In this document: positions 5,933-12,672 of the stretch, one piece after another
How positions within the stretch are numbered: position 1 is the first letter of the stretch
How the letters are laid out: every line of letters begins with the position of its first letter
NCBI GenBank assembly: GCA_024277405.1
Contig: JAJRVI010000035.1
Span: forward strand, 1 to 20,866
Length of the DNA stretch: 20,866 bases
Source: Fidelibacterota bacterium
GTDB taxonomy: Bacteria > Bipolaricaulota > Bipolaricaulia > Bipolaricaulales > Bipolaricaulaceae
Reading direction: 5' to 3'
Position numbers and translations under genes: made by a program
Notes under the pieces: generated by a model
Database searches by the model: none
What the model was told of the DNA's origin: nothing
The model's input: the letters and a program-made list of their open reading frames with translations, nothing else

Positions 5933-6519
5933 TCGCCCCGCTGGAGGAGCTGCTGCAGGCGTTGACCCGCCTGCCGGGGATCGGGAGGCGCTCGGCGGAG
6001 CGGATCGCGTTCTTCCTCCTCAACCGCCCGGAGGAGGCGCGGAAGCTCGCCGAGGCCATCGGCTCCGTCCACGCGCGGGTGAAGCGCTGCCCCCGCTGTT
6101 TCAACCTCTCGGAGGGCGGTCTCTGCCCGATCTGCCGCGATCCGCGCCGGGACCGCAGGACGATCTGTGTGGTGGCCCGGCCCTGGGAGATCATGAAGCT
6201 CGAGCGCACCGGGGAATATCGGGGCCTGTACCACGTCCTCGGGGGGCTCATCTCGCCCGCCGAGGGCGTCGGCCCCGAGGACCTCACGGCCGGGGCGCTG
6301 CTCAAGAGGGTGCGGGAGGAGGGGATCGCGGAGGTGATCCTCGCCCTGGAGCCCAAGCTCGAGGGGGAGCTCACGGCGATGTACCTCCTGGAGCGGCTCA
6401 AGCCCCTGGGGGTCAAGGTCTCCCAGATCGCCCAGGGGATACCGGTGGGGCGTGACCTGGAGGTGGCGGACGAGGTCACCCTGGGAAAGGCCCTGCGGGG
6501 TCGGGTGGAGCTATCATGA
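5929..6519 (+). CDS. recR: Recombination mediator RecR
   Basis: At 196 residues it is the normal RecR length. RecR works with RecO (and RecF) to load RecA at gapped DNA. Present are the N-terminal helix-hairpin-helix (LTRLPGIGRRSAERIAFFLL), a C4 zinc finger (CPRCFNLSEGGLCPIC, about residues 57-72), the Toprim region with YRGLYHVLGGLISP and VGPEDL, and the C-terminal IAQGIPVGRDLEVADEVTL. The Toprim core is unusual: after ICVV the usual Glu-rich start (VVEdp.D) reads ARPWEIM, and ALEPKLEGE stands where ATNPTVEGE is common. Otherwise it is intact. It is the last of the ATGA-coupled trio; hsp20 follows after 51 bases. Confidence 0.95.
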   Translation: MIAPLEELLQALTRLPGIGRRSAERIAFFLLNRPEEARKLAEAIGSVHARVKRCPRCFNLSEGGLCPICRDPRRDRRTICVVARPWEIMKLERTGEYRGLYHVLGGLISPAEGVGPEDLTAGALLKRVREEGIAEVILALEPKLEGELTAMYLLERLKPLGVKVSQIAQGIPVGRDLEVADEVTLGKALRGRVELS

Positions 6520-6570
6520 GGCGCCACCATACGCCCGGCCGGCCTGGGGCGTCGCGTGGAGGAGGTGGCC
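6520..6570 (+). promoter_or_regulatory. hsp20 leader with nested inverted repeats covering the ribosome binding site
   Basis: GCCACC (6523-6528) can pair with GGTGGC (6564-6569), which contains the end of the GGAGGAGG ribosome binding site just before the ATG. Inside it, ACGCCC (6531-6536) can pair with GGGCGT (6547-6552). Together they could form a hairpin that hides the Shine-Dalgarno sequence, as in RNA thermometers of small heat-shock genes. GCCACCA could alternatively pair with TGGTGGC in the first codons. No convincing promoter was seen here, so hsp20 may be read from upstream. Confidence 0.35.
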
Positions 6571-7026
6571 ATGGATTGGTGGCATGAGGAGTGGCGCTGG
6601 CGGAGGCCCTTCTGGTTCTTCACCCGCCTTGGCCGCATGATGGAGGAATTCTTCTCCCATTGGGAGAACCTCGGCTACGAATTATCGCCGTTCGGGCCGG
6701 GGCGCACCGACATCTACGTGAAGGACCGGACCCTGGTGATCGAGACCGAGCTCCCGGGGGTGCGCAAGGAGGACATCAGGGTCCAGGTGGAGGGCGACAA
6801 GCTCATAGTGAGCGGGGAGGTACACCGCACCGAGGAGGTCCGGGAGGAGGATTACATCCGCATGGGGCGGCGCTACGGGGCCTTTCGGCGCGTGTTCCCC
6901 CTCCCCGAGGAGGTGGAGGATCCGGGGAAGGTGAGGGCGAAGTTCGAGAACGGGGTCCTCCGCATCGAGATCCCGCTACGGCGCCCACCCGAGCGGGGCG
7001 GGATCACCGATATCCCGGTCGAGTGA
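6571..7026 (+). CDS. Small heat shock protein, Hsp20/alpha-crystallin family
   Basis: This 151-residue protein is an ATP-independent holdase that binds unfolding proteins. The N-terminal arm is unusually rich in aromatic residues (MDWWHEEWRWRRPFWFF), suited to binding hydrophobic clients. The alpha-crystallin domain runs from about residue 43 (TDIYVKDRTLVIETELPGV, KEDIRVQVEGDKLIVSGE) to the family motif KFENGVLRIEIPL. A short tail has an I-x-V motif (DIPVE) that normally contacts the neighbouring dimer. The ATG at 6571 has GGAGGAGG at good spacing; an in-frame GTG at 6556 sits inside that ribosome binding site and is rejected. The membrane protease gene follows 12 bases downstream, suggesting a shared role in protein quality control. 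Confidence 0.93.
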   Translation: MDWWHEEWRWRRPFWFFTRLGRMMEEFFSHWENLGYELSPFGPGRTDIYVKDRTLVIETELPGVRKEDIRVQVEGDKLIVSGEVHRTEEVREEDYIRMGRRYGAFRRVFPLPEEVEDPGKVRAKFENGVLRIEIPLRRPPERGGITDIPVE

Positions 7027-7038
7027 AGGGAGGGATGT

Positions 7039-7872
7039 ATGTCACTGTGGGATATCTTCTGGATCTTCTTCCTGGCGGCGGCCCTTCAGCCCTACCTCCA
7101 GCGCCGGTTCCTGGAATCACAACGCCAGGGCCTCATCGCCAAGATCGAGCGCAAACGCAGGTCCCGGGTGATCCTCCTCGTCCATCGACAGGAGACCATG
7201 GGGCTCCTGGGCTTCCCCATCATGCGGTACATCAACATCGAGGATTCGGAGGAGGTCATCCGGGCGATCCACCTCACCGATAAGGAGGTCCCCCTGGACC
7301 TCGTCCTCCACACCCCCGGGGGCCTCTCGCTCGCGGCGCTGCAGATCGCCTGGGCCCTCAAGCGCCACCCGGCGAAGGTCACGGTGTTCGTCCCCCACTA
7401 CGCCATGTCCGGCGGGACCCTGATCGCCCTGGCGGCCGATGAGATCGTGATGTGCGAGCACGCGGTGCTCGGACCGGTGGACCCCCAGCTCGGCCAGTAC
7501 CCCGCCCCCTCCATCCTCCGGCTCCTGGAGCGGAAGCCCGCCGACAAGGTGGACGACGAGACGTTGATCCTCGCCGACATCGCGGAGAAGGCGGTGAACC
7601 AGATGCGTGAGGCGGTGAAGGGGCTGTTGGTGGACAAGTTCCCGCCGGAGAAGGCCGAGGAGATCGCCCGGGCCCTCACCGAGGGGCGCTGGACCCACGA
7701 TCACCCCATCACCTACGAGGACGCGGTAGCCATGGGGCTCCCCGTCTCCAACGAGATGCCGGAGGAGATCCTCCAGCTCATGTCCCTCTACAAGCAGCCG
7801 GTGCGCACGACCCCCACGGTGGAATACCTCCCCATTCCCCACAGGGCTCCGGGCCGCACCGAGGGCGGCTGA
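7039..7872 (+). CDS. SDH_sah/ClpP-class membrane serine protease
   Basis: This 277-residue protein resembles the SDH_sah (DUF114) group of ClpP/SppA-fold serine proteases, common in archaea and thermophiles. An N-terminal hydrophobic segment (residues 3-20) should anchor it in the membrane. The crotonase-like core has LDLVLHTPGGLSLAALQ (Gly-rich oxyanion region, HTPGG at 91-95) and YAMSGGTLIALAADEIVM with the presumed nucleophile Ser124. This is followed by LGPVDPQLGQYPAPS, a family-typical substrate-groove motif. A helical part with many Lys/Glu follows (about 170-225), which may supply the general base. AGGGAGGG precedes the ATG. No stomatin or NfeD partner is adjacent. Its close position behind hsp20 suggests membrane proteolysis during heat stress. 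Confidence 0.85.
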   Translation: MSLWDIFWIFFLAAALQPYLQRRFLESQRQGLIAKIERKRRSRVILLVHRQETMGLLGFPIMRYINIEDSEEVIRAIHLTDKEVPLDLVLHTPGGLSLAALQIAWALKRHPAKVTVFVPHYAMSGGTLIALAADEIVMCEHAVLGPVDPQLGQYPAPSILRLLERKPADKVDDETLILADIAEKAVNQMREAVKGLLVDKFPPEKAEEIARALTEGRWTHDHPITYEDAVAMGLPVSNEMPEEILQLMSLYKQPVRTTPTVEYLPIPHRAPGRTEGG

Positions 7873-7881
7873 GGTGCGGGT

Positions 7882-8364
7882 TCAGTCGCCGGGGATCAGC
7901 CCCCGGAACTCGCGGGGCAGGAGGTTCAGCACCAGGGGGAAGCTCTCCACGAGGAACCTGGCGACCTGAGAGCCCTGGATCGTGGCCCCCGCCTCGGGGA
8001 AGAACCGGAGCACCCCGGTCAGCGCCGCCCCGGCGATCACCCCGCCCATGGCCAGGCCCAGCACCCCCCCGCCCAGGTAATCCAGCCACCCCAGGGCCGC
8101 CCAGTGGAAGAGGCGGTGGAGGATCTTTCCCAGGATCACGGCCGCGACGAAGACGGCCACGAAGACGGCCACGAAGGCGATGATCCCCGCGACCTTCTCG
8201 TCGTTCACGGGGATCCTCCCCGCGAGCTCCCGGTAATAAGCCCCGGCGATGGCCACCCCGGCCACGATCCCGCCGAGCCCGAACACGGTGCGGATGAGGC
8301 CATACCTCACGCCCCACAGGAGGCTCAACGCCAACCACACCCCGATCGCGATGTCGAGCCACAC
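7882..8364 (-). CDS. cvpA: CvpA family membrane protein
   Basis: This 160-residue protein is very hydrophobic, with four predicted membrane segments (about 2-20, 27-45, 62-82, 100-120) and the CvpA start pattern (WLDIAIGVWLALSLLWGVRYG). CvpA proteins are inner-membrane proteins linked to colicin V export, biofilm and envelope-stress phenotypes; the molecular role is unresolved. The start is taken as GTG at 8364 with AAAGGGG upstream; an ATG at 8366 is out of frame. A 12-base tandem repeat encodes FVAVFVAV in the third membrane segment. It converges on the protease gene with a 9-base gap and diverges from the M42 peptidase gene. Confidence 0.82.
   Translation of the reverse strand: MWLDIAIGVWLALSLLWGVRYGLIRTVFGLGGIVAGVAIAGAYYRELAGRIPVNDEKVAGIIAFVAVFVAVFVAAVILGKILHRLFHWAALGWLDYLGGGVLGLAMGGVIAGAALTGVLRFFPEAGATIQGSQVARFLVESFPLVLNLLPREFRGLIPGD
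8149..8178. repeat. 12-base tandem repeat inside cvpA
   Basis: GAAGACGGCCAC occurs at 8149-8160 and again at 8161-8172, with a partial third copy (GAAGGC) following. On the coding strand it encodes repeated Phe-Val-Ala-Val in a membrane helix, so copy-number changes would stay in frame. Confidence 0.7.
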
Positions 8365-8458
8365 ATCAACCCCTTTCGGCCCCTAACTTAAGCCGCCGTG
8401 TTTTGTGTCGCAAGGGAAAAAGGGGAAAATCGTCGAAACAACTAGCGAGGAGGAGAGC
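8365..8458. promoter_or_regulatory. Divergent intergenic region of cvpA and the M42 peptidase gene
   Basis: This 94-base region must hold the promoters for both genes. On the minus strand TTGCGA lies 17 bases from TAAGTT, a weak sigma70-like pair ahead of cvpA. On the plus strand only poor matches are seen (TTGTGT, then AAAATC 17 bases later). GAGGAGG at the right end is the ribosome binding site of the peptidase gene. The region is visibly A-richer than its surroundings (GGGAAAAAGGGGAAAA). Confidence 0.3.
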
Positions 8459-9526
8459 ATGCACGAAGGCCGGAAGGAGTTCCTCTTCACGTATCTGTCC
8501 GCCATAAGCCCATCGGGATTCGAGGAGGAGGCGGCCCGGGTCTGGCGCCGCGAGGCCGAGGGGTTCGCGGAACGGGTTTGGGTCGATCTGCACGGGAACT
8601 CCTTCGCCCTGATAAACGAGGGGAGGGAACCCCGGATCATGCTCGCCGGACACACCGATGAGATCGGGTTCATGATCACGCACATCGACGAGAAAGGCTA
8701 TCTCTACTTCCGGGGGATCGGGGGATGGGACCCCCAGGTCCTCCCGGGGCAACGCGTGTGGATAAGGGCAAAAGGGGGCCGGGTCCTCGGGGTCATCGGG
8801 AGGAAGCCCATCCACCTCCTCCAGGACGAGGAGCGGAAGAAGGTGGTGCGCTTCGAGGACCTCTGGATCGACATCGGGGCGAAGGACGGGGACGAGGCGA
8901 GGAAGCGGGTCTCCATCGGCGATCCCGCGGTGTTGGCCCACGACCCCGCGGTCCTGAGCGGGGAGCTCATCGTCTCCCGGGGGATCGACGACAAGATCGG
9001 GGCATACGTGGTCCTGGAGGCCCTCAGGATCCTGCGCGAGTTATCACCGAAGGCGGCGGTGTACGCGGTGGCCACGGTGCAGGAGGAGCTGGGACTCCGT
9101 GGGGCCCGGACGAGCGCCTTCGGGATAGACCCCAAGGTGGGGATCGCGGTGGACGTCACCTTCTCCACCGACAATCCGGGGACAGAGGGCGAGAAGAGGA
9201 AGCTGGGGGAGATAAAGCTCGGCGGGGGTCCGGTGATCGCCCGGGGCGCGAACGTGAATCCCCGGCTCTTCGAGCTCCTGGTGGAGACGGCGGAGAGGGA
9301 GAAGATCCCCTACCAGATCGAGGCCGCCCCGGGGGCCACGGGGACGGACGCCAACGCCATGCAGCTCACCCGGGCCGGCGTGGCCACCGCCCTGGTATCG
9401 ATCCCCAACCGGTACATGCACTCCCCCTGTGAGGTCGTGTCATTGCAGGACCTGGAGAACGCGGCGAGGCTCATCGCCCACGCGGTGGCCAGGATCGACG
9501 CCGATACGGACCTACTCCCCCGCTGA
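8459..9526 (+). CDS. M42 family metal-dependent aminopeptidase
   Basis: This 355-residue protein has the M42 (FrvX/TET/glutamyl-aminopeptidase) pattern. Such enzymes form dodecameric tetrahedral shells that trim peptides in the cytoplasm. The two-metal site is complete by motif: His65 in LAGHTDEIG, Asp178 in IDDKIG, Glu209-Glu210 in VQEELG, Asp232 in VDVTFSTD and His321 in NRYMHSP. GTDANAMQ is also present. Substrate preference (glutamyl, leucyl or lysyl) cannot be read from sequence. The ATG at 8459 is preceded by GAGGAGG; an earlier in-frame GTG at 8405 lacks a ribosome binding site and would add 18 polar residues not expected in the family. Its 3' end overlaps the convergent phosphatase gene by 15 bases. 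Confidence 0.93.
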   Translation: MHEGRKEFLFTYLSAISPSGFEEEAARVWRREAEGFAERVWVDLHGNSFALINEGREPRIMLAGHTDEIGFMITHIDEKGYLYFRGIGGWDPQVLPGQRVWIRAKGGRVLGVIGRKPIHLLQDEERKKVVRFEDLWIDIGAKDGDEARKRVSIGDPAVLAHDPAVLSGELIVSRGIDDKIGAYVVLEALRILRELSPKAAVYAVATVQEELGLRGARTSAFGIDPKVGIAVDVTFSTDNPGTEGEKRKLGEIKLGGGPVIARGANVNPRLFELLVETAEREKIPYQIEAAPGATGTDANAMQLTRAGVATALVSIPNRYMHSPCEVVSLQDLENAARLIAHAVARIDADTDLLPR

Positions 9527-10342
9527 GGCGAGGAGGAAGAGGAGCGCGAGGGCCACGACGGGGAGGAGCGAGCCGATACCGGCCCCGGTGAGCGTCCCCG
9601 TGCGGACGAGCTCGTAATCCACGAGGCCCTCGGGACCCAGGGTGACGAGGCCCACCGCTTGGGCGCGATGGCCCGCCTCGACGATGGGAACGCCCCCCGC
9701 CCATACCGGTTCCTCCAGGAAGAGGTGATCGTGGCCGAGGACGAGGAGGTCGCACTCCGGCACCGCCCGGGCGAGGGCCACGGCGTCGGGGAGCTCCATG
9801 TGGGCGAGGATGATGAGGACGTCGTGTTCCGGGGCCTCCCCCAGCGCCTCCCGGGCCGTGGCCGCGGGGTCCAGGACGGCCGCCTTCGGCCACAGGGGGT
9901 GGGGGAAGTAGACGTTCGGCTTGGGCCCCAGGAACCCGAGGATCAGGATCCGAACGCCCCCCCGCTCCAACAAGGCCCACGGGGCGATGCCGGGGATCCC
10001 CCGCACGTTGGTGGCCACCACCGGGAAACCCGCCCCCCGGAGGAGCTCCACGAGGGCGGGGCCCAGGTAGGCGTCGTGGTTGCCCAGTACCTTGGCATCG
10101 TAACCCACCTCCTCCATCCATCGGGTGATCCTTAGGGCCGCGGCGAGGCCGGTGAGCCGGTAGAGGTCCTCCCACGTATCCCCGGCATCGAGGACGAGGT
10201 CCGCGTCCCGGAGGTAGGGCTCCAGGGCCGCGAGGCCGTCGAGCGCCACGTGGAGGTCGCCGGTGAAGGCGATCCTGAGCTCCCAGCCGAGGACGGGCGG
10301 GCCCGCGAGGACGAGGGCCGCTAGAAATAAAATCCGCACCAA
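9512..10342 (-). CDS. Exported calcineurin-like metallophosphoesterase, 5'-nucleotidase type
   Basis: This 276-residue protein carries all calcineurin-like metal motifs: GDLH (28-31), GD (54-55), GNHD (87-90), AH (180-181) and GHDH (203-206). The order and spacing resemble the catalytic domain of UshA/5'-nucleotidase enzymes, but the C-terminal substrate-specificity domain is missing. An N-terminal signal peptide (ILFLAALVLAGPPVLG) directs it outside the cytoplasm. A C-terminal hydrophobic segment (about 253-272, LLPVVALALLFLLA) may anchor it in the membrane. A start at TTG 10342 or GTG 10339 is possible; GGGGAGGTGAG lies about 10 bases before the TTG. It overlaps the preceding small gene by 22 bases and is the last gene of the eno-dnaE-yvcK chain. 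Substrate unknown; nucleotide or phosphoester hydrolysis in the periplasm is likely. Confidence 0.88.
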   Translation of the reverse strand: MVRILFLAALVLAGPPVLGWELRIAFTGDLHVALDGLAALEPYLRDADLVLDAGDTWEDLYRLTGLAAALRITRWMEEVGYDAKVLGNHDAYLGPALVELLRGAGFPVVATNVRGIPGIAPWALLERGGVRILILGFLGPKPNVYFPHPLWPKAAVLDPAATAREALGEAPEHDVLIILAHMELPDAVALARAVPECDLLVLGHDHLFLEEPVWAGGVPIVEAGHRAQAVGLVTLGPEGLVDYELVRTGTLTGAGIGSLLPVVALALLFLLASAGE

Positions 10343-10767
10343 AGCGAGAGCTCACCTCCCCGGATCACGCCGCCGAACCACGCCCCCGGGAGCCGCCCCC
10401 GCATCCCCAGGAACACCTCCCTCCCCAGGGCCCCGAAGACGGAGTAGCGGGGGGCCAGGGGGATCTCCCAGGAGAGCACCGCGCCCCGGGGCTCCCATAC
10501 GCAGGCGAGGAGGACGGGGCCCAACGCCCGTCCCATCCCCAGCCGCAGCGCCGGCGGGGGTAGGTCCAACCAGACATGGGTGGGCCCCGAAAGCGCCCTT
10601 ACCCTGAAGGTGGGCATCGTCTCGCCCCCGAAGGATACCCCCACGGGGCCTATAGGGACGAACACGTGGGGCGCCGGCCCGAGGAGGACCTCCCCGGTCC
10701 AGCCCATGGCCGCGGGCAGGTCCCCGAAGGCGAAAAGCACCGCCGCGAGCGCCACGGCCTCCATCAT
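10321..10767 (-). CDS. Small exported beta-rich protein of unknown function
   Basis: This 148-residue protein matches no family I recognise. It begins with a hydrophobic segment resembling a signal peptide (MMEAVALAAVLFAFGDLPAA). The remainder alternates hydrophobic and polar residues in short strands separated by Gly/Pro turns (HVFVPIGPVGVSFGG, THVWLDLP, GAVLSWEIPL). It ends in GELSLWCGFYF with a terminal Phe, as outer-membrane beta-barrel proteins do. The ATG at 10767 has GGAGGAGGGG upstream and overlaps the stop of the HEPN remnant as ATGA; the metallophosphatase start lies inside its end. A small outer-membrane or periplasmic protein working with that phosphatase is a reasonable guess, not a demonstrated function. 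Confidence 0.65.
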   Translation of the reverse strand: MMEAVALAAVLFAFGDLPAAMGWTGEVLLGPAPHVFVPIGPVGVSFGGETMPTFRVRALSGPTHVWLDLPPPALRLGMGRALGPVLLACVWEPRGAVLSWEIPLAPRYSVFGALGREVFLGMRGRLPGAWFGGVIRGGELSLWCGFYF

Positions 10768-11006
10768 CGCCCCTCCTCCATCTCCTGGAGCTTCATCCCC
10801 ACGAACTCCACCGCTTCCCGGGCCAGTTCCACCGCGTTTTCCGCGGCCTCCTTGGCGTAGACTTTGGCGGGGATGCCGCCGGGGAGGCTGTTCGGGTGAC
10901 GCGTGGGGACGAAGTGACCGTCAAGCACGGCCCAGCGGGGGATGGCGTCGGAGAAATCCCCGTCATAGGGGGTCGCCCGTTCAAGCCACCGCCGCCCCAC
11001 CTCCAT
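10764..11006 (-). pseudogene. HEPN-domain protein remnant (internally deleted)
   Basis: The frame starts at ATG 11006 with EVGRRWLERA, the usual opening of a HEPN protein, then jumps directly to YDGDFSDAIPRWAVLDGH and the typical late HEPN segment FVPTRHPNSLPGG, ending with EAAENAVELAREAVEFVG. That gives only 80 residues where family members have about 125-135. The middle helices (normally with the QxAEK-type motif) are missing without breaking the frame. Its start overlaps the 3' end of the adjacent nucleotidyltransferase pseudogene by 26 bases, the usual MNT-HEPN arrangement. Whether the short protein still folds is unknown; a deleted, non-functional toxin-like partner is most likely. Confidence 0.7.
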
Positions 11007-11356
11007 CGGATCCCCGAGCATAGAGCGCGACCCCCTCGCAGAGCGCCCGCCTGATGAACGGGAAACCCTCATGGCCTCGAACTCCTCGGGAGTATAGCAC
11101 ACGAGGTCCATGTCCACCGGCACGTGGAGTTCGCGGTAGAGCTTGCGATCCGTTCCACAAAGGGCTTATCGGGGCGCATGACCACGAGCACGTCCAGGTC
11201 GGTGAAGAGATCCCGCCGTCCCCTGGCGTAGGAACCGAACAGGACCACGGGCTCCACCTCGGGCATACGGGGGAGTACCTCCCTGATTCGCTCCACCGCC
11301 TTCCCGAGGGCTTCGATGTACCCGGCGCGCCGGGGCGCGAGGGATCTGCCCTCCAT
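10981..11356 (-). pseudogene. Minimal nucleotidyltransferase (MNT), broken by two frameshifts
   Basis: From ATG 11356 the frame gives a clear MNT domain: PVVLFGSYARGRRDLFTDLD with the G-S-x(9)-D-x-D catalytic motif, then MRPDKPFVERIA. Near 11139-11146 (GAGCTTGC on the plus strand) a base appears lost and the protein continues in another frame as LYRELHVPVDMDLVCYTPEE. A second net -1 shift near 11072-11082 moves it to the third frame, EGFPFIRRALCEGVALYARG, ending at the TGA at 10983-10981. Joined, the three pieces make a normal MNT of about 125 residues. The ATG overlaps the yvcK stop by one base. MNT proteins act as antitoxins, in some systems by AMPylating a HEPN toxin. Confidence 0.8.
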
Positions 11357-12672
11357 TACGGGGGGTTGGGGACGAACCACCGGGTCCAGGAGCGGCGGAA
11401 GGCCCGGGTTTCCTCCACCAGGACCCGGGCGAGCCTCACGGGGTCGTGCTTCACCGTGGGCTTCCCCCCGATCTCCACCACGGAGAGGAGGGGCGCCCGG
11501 ATCACCCTGAGGCCCATGGCCTTCGAGCCGCGGAGATCGTCCCGCACCGGTTCGCTCCCTTCCTCCCGGTACCGGGCGAGGACCTCCGGGGGCGGGGGCT
11601 CCGTGTTCACCACCACCGCGTGGAACCTCCCCAGGTCCACGTATTCCGCGAGGACGCGGAGGTGGTCCGAGGCGGAGAAACCATCGGTCTCGCCGGGCTG
11701 GGTCATGAGGTTCATCACCACCACCTTCTCCGCGGGGGAGGCCGCGATGGCCTCGGCCACACCCTCCACCAGGAGGTTGGGGACGATGCTCGTGAACAGG
11801 CTGCCCGGCCCCAGGACGATGAGGTCCGCGTCCCCGAGGGCCGCGAGCACCGGGGGATAGGCCCGGGCCCGGCCGGACAACCGCACCCGCATGATCTTCC
11901 GGGGGTCCTCGGCGATCCGCTCCTCGCCCACCACCTCCGCCCCGTCCTCCATCACCCCCACGAGCTGCACCCGCTCCAGCGTGGCGGGGAGAACCTCCCC
12001 CCGCACCGACAGGAGGTGGCTCGCCTCCTCCACGGCGAGGTCGAAGCTCCCCAATGCCTGCTCCAGGCCGGCGAGGAGGAGGTTCCCCAGGGCGTGTCCC
12101 TTGAGCCCTTCCCCGTAGGTGAACCGGAATTGGAGAAAGCGCTCGAGCCGTTTTTCGTCCTCCGCCAGCGCCAAGAGGCAGTTCCGCACGTCGCCGGGCG
12201 GGAGGACATCTAGCTCCGTCCGGAGCCGCCCCGATGAGCCCCCGGTATCCATCATCGTGACCACGGCGGTGATGTTGGCGGTGTAATGCTTCAGGCCCCG
12301 GAGCACCGTGGGGAGGCCGGTCCCCCCGCCCACGGCCACCACCCGGGGCGCCTGTTTGAGGATCCGCGCCTCGTAGAGGGCCTCCGCGAGGGAGCCCTCC
12401 TTCCGCGGGTCGAGGGCCAGGAGGATGGAGCGCACGAGGCGGTGCATCCCGTACGTGGTCCCGGAGATCCCCAGTATGACGAAGATCGCCCCGAGGACCG
12501 GACGGTCGAACACGTGGAACAGGAACGCCCGGTAGATCCAACGCACCCCCTCCTCCCCCAGGAAGCAGATGACCCCGAAGCTCAACGCCCCCATGGAGGC
12601 GAGGGTGAGGAGGGCCCAGCGCTTTATCCGCAGGCCCGGGAGGAGGAGCTTCGCCCAGGGGGGGAACCTCAC
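11356..12672 (-). CDS. yvcK: YvcK/GlmR-type gluconeogenesis and envelope factor, membrane-anchored
   Basis: This 438-residue protein has a CofD-like Rossmann domain starting at about residue 110: VVAVGGGTGLPTVLRGLK, MMDTGGSSGRLRTE, PPGDVRNCLLALA, VLGPGSLFTSIVPNLLV and NLMTQPGETDGFS are all family signatures. YvcK (GlmR) binds UDP-GlcNAc in Gram-positive bacteria and supports cell-wall precursor supply and shape during gluconeogenic growth. Two membrane helices precede the domain (about 18-38 and 58-78), so this version is tethered to the membrane; the B. subtilis form lacks them. The start GTG at 12672 overlaps the dnaE stop (GTGA). The C-terminal part continues to FRRSWTRWFVPNPP. Confidence 0.92.
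   Translation of the reverse strand: MRFPPWAKLLLPGLRIKRWALLTLASMGALSFGVICFLGEEGVRWIYRAFLFHVFDRPVLGAIFVILGISGTTYGMHRLVRSILLALDPRKEGSLAEALYEARILKQAPRVVAVGGGTGLPTVLRGLKHYTANITAVVTMMDTGGSSGRLRTELDVLPPGDVRNCLLALAEDEKRLERFLQFRFTYGEGLKGHALGNLLLAGLEQALGSFDLAVEEASHLLSVRGEVLPATLERVQLVGVMEDGAEVVGEERIAEDPRKIMRVRLSGRARAYPPVLAALGDADLIVLGPGSLFTSIVPNLLVEGVAEAIAASPAEKVVVMNLMTQPGETDGFSASDHLRVLAEYVDLGRFHAVVVNTEPPPPEVLARYREEGSEPVRDDLRGSKAMGLRVIRAPLLSVVEIGGKPTVKHDPVRLARVLVEETRAFRRSWTRWFVPNPP

Noticed and set aside
8405..8458. Longer N terminus for the M42 peptidase from GTG 8405
   Set aside because: No ribosome binding site, and a good one precedes the ATG at 8459, which also fits family length.
9512..9526. Convergent 15-base overlap of the M42 peptidase and phosphatase genes as a regulatory antisense site
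   Set aside because: Short 3' overlaps are common in compact genomes and nothing else in the sequence supports regulation.
10981..11356. Programmed frameshifting in the nucleotidyltransferase gene
   Set aside because: Two separate shifts would be needed, neither site has a slippery heptamer, and the partner HEPN gene is internally deleted, so decay (or sequence error) is simpler.
11069..12541. 490-codon minus-strand frame overlapping yvcK
   Set aside because: Only its last part, after 11356, is real (first piece of the MNT pseudogene); the rest is an out-of-frame reading of yvcK.
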